Shown here piece after piece: positions 1-7,912 of a stretch of 64,000 nucleotides of DNA. The stretch covers positions 9,052 to 73,051 of the forward strand of contig CAZCUN010000009.1 of NCBI GenBank assembly GCA_964502215.1, written 5' to 3'. This DNA comes from JAALLB01 sp964502215. Lineage in GTDB: Bacteria > Pseudomonadota > Alphaproteobacteria > Rhizobiales > Rhizobiaceae. Each line of letters starts with the position of its first letter. The first letter of the stretch is position 1. Both the position numbers and the translations under genes were made by a program. Below the pieces are notes generated by a model. It was not told where the DNA came from, made no database searches, and worked only from the letters and a program-made list of their open reading frames with translations.

Positions 1-1
1 A

Positions 2-883
2 CCTGTCCTTATCGCACCTGCAATGAACCCAGCCATGTGGTCTCATCCAGCAACACAGCGTAATATCAAAACGCTACATGAAGATGGCATTCAATTTATT
101 GGCCCAAACGCAGGTGAGATGGCAGAAAGTGGTGAAGCTGGTTTTGGGCGAATGGCAGAACCCATGGAGATTGTTGGCGCGATCGGCAATTTACTTGCGC
201 CAAATCTCAATGCCAAACCTCTTGCTGGGAAACGTGCCATTGTTACCTCTGGCCCAACGCATGAACCAATTGATCCAGTGCGCTATATTGCAAATCGCTC
301 TTCTGGCAAACAAGGCCATGCAATTGCTGAGGCTTTGGGCAAAGCAGGTGCTGAGGTGATTTTAATATCTGGCCCAGTTGATATTCCTGATCCACAAAAT
401 GCAGAAACACTTCATGTTCAAACAGCCCGCGAAATGCAAAAAGCGGTAGAGACTGCTCTTCCTGCTGACATTGCCATTATGGTTGCAGCTGTCGCTGATT
501 GGCGTTCAGTTGATGAGGCTGATGAAAAAATGAAGAAAGAAAATGGCAAAGGCCCATCTTCGCTTGAACTGACTGAAAACCCAGACATCCTCAAAGGTCT
601 TGGGCACCATAAAAATCGCCCAGCATTGCTGATAGGCTTTGCCGCTGAAACTCAAAAGCTCGAAGAACACGCAAGCGCAAAACTAAAACGCAAAAATGCT
701 GACTGGATTATTGCCAACAATGTTTCACCAAAAGGTGGCGTGATGGGAGGGGATGAAAATACAGTTAAACGCATCAGCAGCTCAGGTGTTGAAAGCTGGC
801 CTAAAATGGATAAAACAGATGTAGCAGAAAGATTGATCGATGAGATTATCAAACACTTTGAAGTAGAAGTTTTGACTATTTAA
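2..883 (+). CDS. coaBC: Bifunctional phosphopantothenoylcysteine decarboxylase/phosphopantothenate-cysteine ligase, 3' part
   Basis: This is the 3' part of the coenzyme A enzyme that joins phosphopantothenate to cysteine (CoaB) and decarboxylates the product (CoaC). The reading frame is open from base 2, so the true start lies before the window; the first in-frame ATG at 23 is internal. The opening residues APAMNPAMW are the substrate-binding PxMNxxMW motif of the CoaC half. The CoaB half follows: TSGPTHEPIDPVR and NRSSGKQG form the nucleotide-binding start, KMKK carries the active-site lysine, and GFAAET and ADWIIANNV are conserved downstream. The C-terminus is intact. A VOC gene and dut follow on the same strand. 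Confidence 0.95.
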   Translation, partial: PVLIAPAMNPAMWSHPATQRNIKTLHEDGIQFIGPNAGEMAESGEAGFGRMAEPMEIVGAIGNLLAPNLNAKPLAGKRAIVTSGPTHEPIDPVRYIANRSSGKQGHAIAEALGKAGAEVILISGPVDIPDPQNAETLHVQTAREMQKAVETALPADIAIMVAAVADWRSVDEADEKMKKENGKGPSSLELTENPDILKGLGHHKNRPALLIGFAAETQKLEEHASAKLKRKNADWIIANNVSPKGGVMGGDENTVKRISSSGVESWPKMDKTDVAERLIDEIIKHFEVEVLTI

Positions 884-931
884 TGCATAATCATCTTATT
901 TTAATTAGATCATTTTAAGGGCAGATACAAA

Positions 932-1333
932 ATGAGCGCACTTACACTTGGAATAGACCACCTTGGATTAACCGTTCCTGATTTAGACAAGTCAGTTTCT
1001 TTTTTCACAGACTGTCTTGGCTGGAAAGAAGTTGGTGGCAAGCCTGATTATCCATCCAAGTTTATTTCTGATGGCAGTTCAGTACTAACAATCTGGCAAG
1101 CGCAAACAGATGCGCCTGTGACTTTTGACCGAAAAACAAATGTGGGGCTTCACCATCTTGCATTAAAACTCGCAAGTGAAGATGCACTCGATGATGCCTT
1201 TACCAAAATCAAAAACTGGCCAGATGTAAACGTTGAATGCTCACCAGAATTTTCAGGTGCAGGGCCGAAAGTGCATTTCTTTATCAATGAACCGGGCGGT
1301 AATCGTCTGGAGTTTGCGTATGATCCTAGATGA
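932..1333 (+). CDS. VOC (glyoxalase/bleomycin-resistance fold) family protein
   Basis: A 133-residue single-domain protein of the vicinal oxygen chelate superfamily. IDHLGLTVPDLDKSVSFF at the start, GLHHLAL in the middle and NRLEFAYDP at the end supply the expected His/His/Glu metal ligands. Members include glyoxalase I, dioxygenases and fosfomycin- or bleomycin-resistance proteins; nothing here separates these, so the substrate is unknown. A GGGC Shine-Dalgarno-like stretch lies about 10 bases before the ATG. The stop overlaps the dut start (ATGA), so the two are probably translationally coupled and may share an operon with coaBC. Confidence 0.8.
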   Translation: MSALTLGIDHLGLTVPDLDKSVSFFTDCLGWKEVGGKPDYPSKFISDGSSVLTIWQAQTDAPVTFDRKTNVGLHHLALKLASEDALDDAFTKIKNWPDVNVECSPEFSGAGPKVHFFINEPGGNRLEFAYDPR

Positions 1334-1779
1334 ACGCTTTAAACATCATAAAATTGCCTCACGCGGAAGGGCTTGAGCTTCCTTCGTATGAAACACAAGA
1401 TGCGGCAGGTATGGATTTGCGAGCTGCTGTTCCTGAAAATGAACCGCTTATCTTGAAAGCTGGCAAACGTATTCTTGTGCCTACAGGTATAATAATGGAA
1501 ATTCCAAATGGGTATGAAGGACAAATTCGCCCGCGTTCTGGATTAGCTTATAAAAATGGTATCACTTGCCTAAACACACCTGGAACAATCGATGCAGATT
1601 ATCGTGGTGAGGTTATGGTACTTCTCATCAACCATGGCGAAAAAACTTTTAAAATCGAACGCGACATGCGTATTGCGCAAATGGTGATTGCACCCGTTAT
1701 GCAAGTTACAATCACCGAAGGCTCGCTTGCTAGCGAAACAAATCGTGGTTCAGGTGGGTTTGGATCAACGGGAGTTTAA
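1330..1779 (+). CDS. dut: Deoxyuridine 5'-triphosphate nucleotidohydrolase (dUTPase)
   Basis: Hydrolyses dUTP to dUMP and pyrophosphate, keeping uracil out of DNA and supplying dUMP for dTMP synthesis. All five trimeric dUTPase motifs are present in order: AAGMDLRA (about 25-32), RPRSGLA (67-73), GTIDADYRGEV (85-95, with the catalytic Asp and the uracil-binding hairpin), RIAQMV (114-119) and the Gly-rich RGSGGFGSTG tail (139-148). The length of 149 residues is normal for the family. coaBC-dut adjacency is common in proteobacteria. The start ATG overlaps the VOC stop by four bases. Confidence 0.97.
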   Translation: MNALNIIKLPHAEGLELPSYETQDAAGMDLRAAVPENEPLILKAGKRILVPTGIIMEIPNGYEGQIRPRSGLAYKNGITCLNTPGTIDADYRGEVMVLLINHGEKTFKIERDMRIAQMVIAPVMQVTITEGSLASETNRGSGGFGSTGV

Positions 1780-1782
1780 CCC

Positions 1783-1802
1783 CTCGATAAGCTCAAGATA
1801 AT
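1783..1802. repeat. Degenerate REP-like copy at the dut/pfkB junction
   Basis: CCTCGATAAGCTCAAGAT here resembles the extragenic repeat seen at 15827-15895 (ATTCGACAGGCTCAGGATG). It sits between the converging dut and PfkB genes and overlaps the last codons of the latter. Weak match, so possibly chance. Confidence 0.3.
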
Positions 1803-2839
1803 GCTCTCTTGGACAGTTCTTTTTCGCTAAGGAGACCATCCGTTGTATTGACAAATGAAACAACGGAAGAGGCATTATGAGCTGCTTGTAATAGTGCTTT
1901 TTTAGCGCCATGCCCGCAACATAAACCCCAAGCTAGGGTTGAAACAAATGAATCGCCAGCACCAGCTGTTCCTGCAACCTGAGTCTTAATGACGTCTTGA
2001 TGGTGAAGCTGATTGCCATCGTATAAATAAGCACCTTCTGCACCATGCGTTATCAAAACATGCTTTGGCCCATGCGCATGAAGTGCTTCGCAAAATTTTA
2101 AAAGACTAATTTCACCGCCTTGAGATTGGATCGTCACTTCATCTTTAGAAGGCGTACCCCAATCAAGATTTGAATCAATTGCAGAAAGGCAAGGGACAAG
2201 CGCACCAGCTTCAACCTCATTAATAGAAATAAGTGCCATATTTTTTGCAGCAGACAAGACTGTATTAGCGCGCGTAGTGATCTGCCTAATCCCAGGATTA
2301 GAAGAGAAAAAAGCACCTGCTGCATGCGCCATATCAGAAATTTTCGGCAACATATTTGCTGACCCTTCACTTAAAGGAGCAACATGAATGATATCAGCTT
2401 GCAGTGGCGCAACCGCATCAAGGTTTGATTTGTTAAGCGAAGTATTTGCACCACGCTGCGTAAAAATGGCTGCGTTTTTATCGTGGCTTGCAATCATCAC
2501 TGCAGACCCTGTTGCTTGATTTTCATCAATCAGAATCTTCTGCATGTTAAGACCATGTTGCGTACAATTTTTTACAATGTAATCGCGTGGAACATCATTC
2601 CCCATTTTGACGATTGGGGTTGCTTCACAACCTAGTTTTGCAAAACAAATCGCTGTATTGAGCGCCCCACCACCAATATGACGGGTAATTTTTTCAGCCT
2701 CCACCTTGCGACCAGGCTCAACAAGCAAATATTGCCTATTAGAATTTGAAAGTGAAAGCTGTTCAATGGATTCAGAACTGATGACTGTAATAATATCAAT
2801 CATCGCAGACCCAAAGGTAATTGTTTTCATAGCGCTCAT
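1793..2839 (-). CDS. PfkB-family carbohydrate kinase (ribokinase/adenosine kinase-like)
   Basis: A 348-residue ATP-dependent sugar or nucleoside kinase of the ribokinase fold. Visible are the N-terminal substrate signature IGGGALNTAICFAKLG (PfkB signature 1) and, near residue 290, GTAGAGDSFVS, with the anion hole GAGD and the catalytic Asp (signature 2). The substrate cannot be told from sequence; adenosine kinase-like and fructokinase-like members look alike at this level. It lies six bases downstream of the 2-hydroxyacid dehydrogenase on the same strand, so the two probably form an operon. The first ATG (MSAM) is used; MKTITFG three residues on is equally possible. Confidence 0.85.
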   Translation of the reverse strand: MSAMKTITFGSAMIDIITVISSESIEQLSLSNSNRQYLLVEPGRKVEAEKITRHIGGGALNTAICFAKLGCEATPIVKMGNDVPRDYIVKNCTQHGLNMQKILIDENQATGSAVMIASHDKNAAIFTQRGANTSLNKSNLDAVAPLQADIIHVAPLSEGSANMLPKISDMAHAAGAFFSSNPGIRQITTRANTVLSAAKNMALISINEVEAGALVPCLSAIDSNLDWGTPSKDEVTIQSQGGEISLLKFCEALHAHGPKHVLITHGAEGAYLYDGNQLHHQDVIKTQVAGTAGAGDSFVSTLAWGLCCGHGAKKALLQAAHNASSVVSFVNTTDGLLSEKELSKRALS

Positions 2840-2845
2840 TCTGAC

Positions 2846-3841
2846 TTAGGCATCATTTGGTAAAACACGGTCAGGCGGACGGTGGCTATCGACCCAAGTT
2901 CTAATGTTAATCAAAACACGATCCCCCATTTCGACACGGCTTTCTCTTGTAGCAGACCCCATACGAGGCAAGACAACAACCTTACCTTTTTTAACAAGCT
3001 GCATAAGATCATTACTCACCGCAGGTTCGTTTTCAAAAACATCCAACCCTGCACCAGATATCTTGCCATGTGAGATTGCCATAATGAGTGCTTTTTCATC
3101 AATGACTTCACCGCGCGCAGTATTAATAATCACCGAGCCTGCCTGCATAAGAGCCAAACGTTCCTCAGAAAGCATGTGGTATGTTTCTGTTGTGTAGGGA
3201 CAATTAATCGATAAAAAATCAACGCGCGGAAGCATTTGATCTAAGCTATCCCAATAGGTTGCTTCAAGCTCATCTTCGACTGCACTGCTTGCTTGATTTC
3301 TGTTGTGATAATGAATTGAAAGTCCAAATGCTTTTGCACGCCTTGCAACGGCTGAACCAATACGTCCCATGCCGATAATACCAAGGCGTTTTCCCCAGAT
3401 GCGATTTCCTAGCATCCAAGTTGGAGACCAACCATGCCACTCATTTTTATTGATTGCTTGCGCACCTTCAACAAATCTGCGGGAAACCGCAATCATTAAA
3501 CCCATTGCCATGTCAGCCGTATCTTCGGTTAAAACATTCGGCGTATTAGTAACTGTGATGCCTTTCTTAGCAGCAGCAGCAACATCAATATTATCAACAC
3601 CATTACCAAAATTTGCGATGAGTTTTAAATTTGGGCCAGCTTTTTGAATTAATTCTGCATCAATATTATCTGTAACGGTTGGCACTAAAACGTCTGCTTT
3701 TCCTACCGCATCGGTTAATTCTGCTTGCGTTAATGGCTTGTCTTCTAGGTTAAGTGAGGTCGCGAATAATTCACGCATTCTCGTTTCAACAGAGTCAGGT
3801 AATTTGCGCGTTACTATAACAACAGGTTTTTTCTTGCTCAT
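2846..3841 (-). CDS. D-2-hydroxyacid dehydrogenase (glyoxylate/hydroxypyruvate reductase-like) with catalytic His replaced by Arg
   Basis: NAD(P)-dependent D-2-hydroxyacid dehydrogenase, closest in layout to the glycerate/hydroxypyruvate reductases of rhizobia. The cofactor fold shows GIIGMGRIGSAVARRA (about 154-169), the substrate-binding Arg is in NTARGEVID (R243) and the catalytic Glu in FENEP (E272). The last member of the Arg-Glu-His triad should be the His of LPHxGSAT; this gene reads LPRMGSAT with a CGT codon at position 293. The start chosen is MSKKK at 3841, which fits family length (331 residues) better than the upstream MTISRY at 3871. It is followed at once by the PfkB kinase, suggesting a shared sugar-acid pathway, which is inference. 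Confidence 0.85.
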   Translation of the reverse strand: MSKKKPVVIVTRKLPDSVETRMRELFATSLNLEDKPLTQAELTDAVGKADVLVPTVTDNIDAELIQKAGPNLKLIANFGNGVDNIDVAAAAKKGITVTNTPNVLTEDTADMAMGLMIAVSRRFVEGAQAINKNEWHGWSPTWMLGNRIWGKRLGIIGMGRIGSAVARRAKAFGLSIHYHNRNQASSAVEDELEATYWDSLDQMLPRVDFLSINCPYTTETYHMLSEERLALMQAGSVIINTARGEVIDEKALIMAISHGKISGAGLDVFENEPAVSNDLMQLVKKGKVVVLPRMGSATRESRVEMGDRVLINIRTWVDSHRPPDRVLPNDA

Positions 3842-3988
3842 GTTTAAAATCCGGTAGCGACTTATCGTCAAATGTTGACGGCCTATTAACCGTCTTCAGG
3901 TATTAATTACATGTGATATATTTATAAGACCTGACTGGCAACACTAAAGCAAGAATTTCGTTTACAAGACGTTACAGGAGAAAATGGA

Positions 3989-4540
3989 ATGACCTTATCC
4001 AAAGTATTTTCAAAATCATTATTGGGAATATTAATCGGTAGCTTTCTTGCACTCCCTGTCTCATTCAAAGTTGCAATTGCGCAATCTACGACAACTGGAA
4101 AAACTGGACTTCCTATTCCACGCTTTGTCAGCATCAAGTCTGGCAAGGCAAATATGCGTGTAGGGCCTGGCTCTAAATATCAAGTTGCATGGCTTTATAA
4201 AAAAAGAGGCCTGCCAATGGAAATTATCCAAGAGTATGACAATTGGCGCAAGGTTCGTGATCCTGAAGGTAATGAAGGCTGGATGCTTCACTCACTGCTT
4301 TCTGGTAAACGCACTGCGGTCATAAACCCTTGGGAAGAAGATAAGAAAAAAGGCTTGGCTGATCTAAAATCAAATGACAATCCAGCCTCATCAACACGTG
4401 CAAAGGTTGAACCTGGCGTTCTAGCCCAAGTCGATTATTGCGGTGAGAAATTTTGCCACCTAACCATTGGTGAAAATGATGGGTACGTAAGCAAAGCAAA
4501 TGTTTGGGGTGTTTACCCTGACGAGCTAATCGAAGAATAG
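3989..4540 (+). CDS. Secreted bacterial SH3-domain protein
   Basis: A 183-residue exported protein. The N-terminus is a clear Sec signal peptide: a lysine, a hydrophobic stretch (LLGILIGSFLALPVS), then a likely cleavage site after about residue 31 (VAIAQS). The mature part is an SH3-type domain (SGKANMRVGPGSKYQVAWLYKK, then WRKVRDPEGNEGWM) of the kind that binds cell-wall peptides, followed by a second, weaker SH3-like half. ACAGGAG lies 8 bases before this ATG; the ATG five bases upstream runs straight into a stop. Homologues in Rhizobiales occupy the same place next to a hydroxyacid dehydrogenase and irr. Function in the periplasm is not established. Confidence 0.8.
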   Translation: MTLSKVFSKSLLGILIGSFLALPVSFKVAIAQSTTTGKTGLPIPRFVSIKSGKANMRVGPGSKYQVAWLYKKRGLPMEIIQEYDNWRKVRDPEGNEGWMLHSLLSGKRTAVINPWEEDKKKGLADLKSNDNPASSTRAKVEPGVLAQVDYCGEKFCHLTIGENDGYVSKANVWGVYPDELIEE

Positions 4541-4561
4541 TTTACCTAAATAATTTAGACT

Positions 4562-4975
4562 TTAAGAAGCAGAGCGTACCCGCACAACAACGTCAACACT
4601 GCTGATCTCAAGCCCTTCTGGTGGGTTTGGCAAGTTATCAACTTTCACATAACCATCTGGCATGTCTAATAATTCATTTGAATCTTCTAAATAGAAATGA
4701 TGATGATCACGCGTATTCGTATCAAAATACGTTCTGCTAGAATCTACAGTTATAGCGCGTAAAAGACCACTATCTGTAAACTGGTGCAGTGTATTATAAA
4801 TTGTAGCAAGAGAAACATTTACGCCAGCAACACATGCTTCATCAAATAACGTTTCAGCGCATACGTGACGGTCACCTTTTGAAAACAGCAAACGCGCTAA
4901 ATCAATTCTTTGACGCGTAGGACGTAAATTAGCCTCACGCAAAGTGACATCAAGATTTTCTAATTTATCGACCAT
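4562..4975 (-). CDS. irr: Fur-family iron response regulator Irr
   Basis: Irr is the haem-responsive Fur-family regulator of iron homeostasis in Rhizobiales, acting at ICE boxes under low iron. The 137-residue protein has a winged helix (SLATIYNTLHQFTDSGLL, about 55-72) and the Irr hallmark HHH at 91-93 (RDHHHFY), which in known Irr proteins takes part in haem binding. The N-terminal Cys-Pro haem motif found in Bradyrhizobium Irr is missing, as in Rhizobium Irr. The neighbourhood irr/fabA-fabB-fabI is the classic rhizobial order. The 248-base gap to fabA holds both divergent promoters; I could not pick out an ICE box with confidence. Confidence 0.93.
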   Translation of the reverse strand: MVDKLENLDVTLREANLRPTRQRIDLARLLFSKGDRHVCAETLFDEACVAGVNVSLATIYNTLHQFTDSGLLRAITVDSSRTYFDTNTRDHHHFYLEDSNELLDMPDGYVKVDNLPNPPEGLEISSVDVVVRVRSAS

Positions 4976-5223
4976 GACAGATCAGCTACCTGATAATGAG
5001 TTTCATCTGCATAATATAAATACTATGACCGCCTTAAGCAATAGGGACATATTGATACATTATACCAATTATTTTGACGTTTCCGTCAATATATTTCACA
5101 ATGAAATCTGGTAAAGCGCAAACTTCTTTAGAATTCTGCAAATCTTCCTTTGGCACAGGCCAAATTGATGTGCTAAAAGCCAGCAAAGCAAAAAAAATTA
5201 TTATCATATAAGGCAACGCATTA

Positions 5224-5739
5224 ATGACTAACCGCCAAACAAGTTACAGTTACGAAGAACTCATTGCCTGCGGCAAAGGCGAACTTTTTGGGCAGGGTAA
5301 TGCTCAATTGCCAGCGCCACCAATGCTAATGTTTGATCGTATTACTCAGATTGATGAAACAGGTGGTGAGCACGGTAAAGGTATGATCCGTGCTGAACTT
5401 GATATCAAACCAGATGCATGGTTCTTCCCGTGTCATTTTATTGGCAATGAAATCATGCCAGGCTGTCTTGGCTTAGATGCTATGTGGCAATTAACTGGTT
5501 TTTACCTTGGTTGGTCTGGTGGTGAAGGCTATGGCATGGCGCTTTCAACAGGTGAAGTGAAATTCAAAGGCATGGTCACGCCAAAAACGAAACTAGTAGA
5601 ATATGGCATCGATTTTAAACGAATCATGCGCGGACGTCTGGTTCTTGGAATTGCTGATGGCTGGCTTAAAGCAGATGGCGAAGTCATCTACAGTGCTAAA
5701 GATTTGAAAGTCGGTCTAGCTGCCGAAAAAGCATCTTGA
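5224..5739 (+). CDS. fabA: 3-hydroxyacyl-[ACP] dehydratase/trans-2-decenoyl-ACP isomerase FabA
   Basis: FabA dehydrates 3-hydroxydecanoyl-ACP and isomerises the product to the cis-3 form, the branch point for unsaturated fatty acids. The hot-dog fold carries the catalytic pair H71 (FFPCHFIGNEIMPG) and D85 (GLDAMWQ), at almost the same positions as in E. coli (70 and 84). The length of 171 residues is usual. An AGG 10 bases before the ATG is a weak ribosome site. It heads a fabA-fabB-fabI operon, so dehydration, elongation and reduction of the unsaturated chain are made together. Confidence 0.97.
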   Translation: MTNRQTSYSYEELIACGKGELFGQGNAQLPAPPMLMFDRITQIDETGGEHGKGMIRAELDIKPDAWFFPCHFIGNEIMPGCLGLDAMWQLTGFYLGWSGGEGYGMALSTGEVKFKGMVTPKTKLVEYGIDFKRIMRGRLVLGIADGWLKADGEVIYSAKDLKVGLAAEKAS

Positions 5740-5770
5740 GCGCAGGGCTTAATGTAAAAGGAACGAAATC

Positions 5771-6988
5771 ATGAAACGTGTCGTCGTAACAGGCATGGGC
5801 ATTGTCTCATCTATTGGAAATAACACCCAGGAAGTGCTTAGCTCTCTGCGTGAAGCTAAATCTGGCATTGATACTGCGGAAGATCATGTGAAGTATGGCT
5901 TCCGTTGTCAGGTACAAGGTGCACCAAACCTTGACCCTTTTGAAGTGCTTGATCGACGCACGGCTCGCTTTATGGCTAAGGGTACTGCGTGGAATTATAT
6001 CGCGATGGAACAAGCCATTCAGGATGCAGGTCTTGAAACGGGTGATGTTGTTAATCCGCGCACAGGCATCATCATGGGTTCTGGTGGCCCTTCAACAAAA
6101 ACTATTTTTGAAGCAGCAGACATTACTCGCGAAAAAGGCCCGAAGCGCATTGGGCCGACGGCTGTTCCTAAAGCAATGAGTTCAACAGCTTCTGCGGTAC
6201 TTGGTACGCAGTTTGAAATCAAAGGTGTGAATTATTCAATCACCTCAGCTTGTGCAACGTCTAACCACTGTGTTGGTAATGCCTATGAGACCATTCAAAT
6301 GGGCAAGCAAGATATTATCTTTGCAGGTGGATCAGAAGATTTAGATTGGTCAATGTCAAATCTGTTTGATGCGATGGGGGCGATGTCTTCTAAGTTTAAC
6401 GACACCCCATCAAAAGCATCACGTGCTTATGACGCGAACCGTGATGGATTTGTGATTGCGGGTGGCGCAGGTGTTTTGGTTTTAGAAGAGCTTGAACATG
6501 CAAAAGCGCGTGGCGCTAAAATTTATGGTGAGATCATCGGCTATGGCGCAACGTCAGATGGCTCTGACATGGTAGCACCTTCTGGTGAAGGGGCTGTGCG
6601 TTGTATGCAAATGGCGCTTTCTACCGTCAACGATCCGATTGATTATATCAATCCACATGGCACATCGACACCAGTTGGAGACGCAAAAGAAATAGGTGCA
6701 ATCCGCGAAGTCTTTGGCGATAAATGCCCACCAATTTCTGCAACCAAATCGCTCACAGGCCATTCACTGGGTGCAACGGGTGTTCAAGAAGCGATCTATT
6801 GCATGTTGATGATGAACAATGATTTCATTGCTGAAAGTGCGCACATTGAAGAGCTTGATCCTGAATTTGCAGATATCAATATCGTTCAAAAACGCATTGA
6901 TGATGCAAAACTCAATACAGTGATTTCAAATTCATTTGGCTTTGGTGGCACAAACGCAACGCTCGCGCTTCAGCGCTATAACGGTTAA
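5771..6988 (+). CDS. fabB: 3-oxoacyl-[ACP] synthase I
   Basis: Beta-ketoacyl-ACP synthase that elongates cis-unsaturated acyl chains made by FabA. The thiolase-fold active site is complete: the acyl-carrying Cys is C161 in ITSACATSNHC, the first His is in NPHGTSTPVGD (about 295), and Lys/His are in KSLTGHSLGATG. The Gly-rich SFGFGGTNATL is near the end. The 405 residues match FabB. The start is preceded by AAAGGA 5-10 bases upstream. It sits 31 bases after fabA and 12 bases before fabI. Confidence 0.97.
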   Translation: MKRVVVTGMGIVSSIGNNTQEVLSSLREAKSGIDTAEDHVKYGFRCQVQGAPNLDPFEVLDRRTARFMAKGTAWNYIAMEQAIQDAGLETGDVVNPRTGIIMGSGGPSTKTIFEAADITREKGPKRIGPTAVPKAMSSTASAVLGTQFEIKGVNYSITSACATSNHCVGNAYETIQMGKQDIIFAGGSEDLDWSMSNLFDAMGAMSSKFNDTPSKASRAYDANRDGFVIAGGAGVLVLEELEHAKARGAKIYGEIIGYGATSDGSDMVAPSGEGAVRCMQMALSTVNDPIDYINPHGTSTPVGDAKEIGAIREVFGDKCPPISATKSLTGHSLGATGVQEAIYCMLMMNNDFIAESAHIEELDPEFADINIVQKRIDDAKLNTVISNSFGFGGTNATLALQRYNG

Positions 6989-7000
6989 GGAACTAAGATT

Positions 7001-7804
7001 ATGGGTGACTTAATGAAAGGCAAACGCGGCCTTGTGATGGGTGTTGCAAACAACCACTCAATAGCATGGGGCATTGCTAAACAACTTTCAGACCAAGGCG
7101 CAGAACTTGCGTTCACTTATCAAGGTGATGGCTTTGGTAAACGCGTAAAACCACTGGCAGATAGTGTCGGTTCAAACCTGCTTTTAGATTGCGATGTTGA
7201 AGACATTGCGTCTGTTGATGCGGTATTTGATACGCTCAAAAAAGAATGGGGCAATATAGACTTTCTCGTTCATGCGATTGCGTTCTCAGACAAGAACGAA
7301 CTGAAAGGCATGTATGCTGATACCAGCCGAGAAAACTTTTCGCGCACCATGGTTATCTCATGTTTCTCATTCACAGAAATCGCAAAACGCGCAGCAGCCA
7401 TGATGAATGAAGGCGGCTCAATGTTAACGCTGACATACGGCGGCGCATCGCGTGTGATGCCAAATTATAACGTCATGGGCGTTGCCAAAGCAGCGCTTGA
7501 AGCAAGTGTAAGATATCTAGCAAGTGACTACGGCCCACAAGGCATTCGCGTTAATGCAATTTCGGCTGGCCCAGTTCGCACTCTAGCAGGGGCAGGTGTC
7601 TCCGATGCACGCTCAATGTTCAACTACCAAAAACGCAATTCACCGCTTAGACGCACAGTCGATATCTCAGAAGTAGGCGGCTCAGGGCTTTATCTACTAT
7701 CTGATCTATCATCAGGCGTGACGGGTGAAATTCATTTTGTGGATTCGGGTTATTCGACGGTATCCATGCCGAAGCTTGAAGAGTTGAATTCTATGGATGG
7801 GTAG
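7001..7804 (+). CDS. fabI: Enoyl-[ACP] reductase (NADH) FabI
   Basis: Last step of each fatty acid elongation cycle: NADH-dependent reduction of enoyl-ACP. It is a short-chain dehydrogenase of the FabI type, with Gly-rich cofactor loop VMGVANNHSIAWGIA and the spaced Tyr-Tyr-Lys set Y146, Y156 and K163 (TYGGASRVMPNYNVMGVAK), numbered exactly as in E. coli FabI. Target of triclosan-type inhibitors in other species. The 267 residues are normal. GGAAC is about 8 bases before the ATG. It ends the fab operon; the accessory island begins about 70 bases downstream. Confidence 0.97.
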   Translation: MGDLMKGKRGLVMGVANNHSIAWGIAKQLSDQGAELAFTYQGDGFGKRVKPLADSVGSNLLLDCDVEDIASVDAVFDTLKKEWGNIDFLVHAIAFSDKNELKGMYADTSRENFSRTMVISCFSFTEIAKRAAAMMNEGGSMLTLTYGGASRVMPNYNVMGVAKAALEASVRYLASDYGPQGIRVNAISAGPVRTLAGAGVSDARSMFNYQKRNSPLRRTVDISEVGGSGLYLLSDLSSGVTGEIHFVDSGYSTVSMPKLEELNSMDG

Positions 7805-7873
7805 GGGTTGTTTGATGCGTAAATGACCCTTTTTGCAACGGTTTTTCAGAGGCAATGATTTCAGCAGGTTAAG

Positions 7874-7897
7874 TGTCGCAAAAGTCTGTCGCGAAAA
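7874..7897. repeat. Left TGTCGC repeat pair flanking the HEPN gene
   Basis: TGTCGCAAAA at 7874-7883 is followed after three bases by TGTCGCGAAAA at 7887-7897, a direct repeat. The same ten bases recur inverted on the far side of the HEPN gene, ending at 8700. The layout TGT...ACA with sub-repeats resembles terminal repeats of Tn552/Tn5053-type transposons, but no transposase is present and no target duplication is seen. It could also be an operator pair for the promoter of the HEPN gene. Confidence 0.5.
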
Positions 7898-7912
7898 GAA
7901 TGGAGAAGTAAA

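Noticed and set aside
5074..5089. TTGACG-TTTC-CGTCAA inverted repeat in the irr/fabA gap
   Set aside because: Six-base arms are expected by chance in AT-rich DNA and it does not match an ICE or Fur box.
5034..5216. 60-residue minus-strand ORF with signal-like start between irr and fabA
   Set aside because: No ribosome site at either ATG; it fills the fabA promoter region and I recognise no family. Kept out as probably chance.
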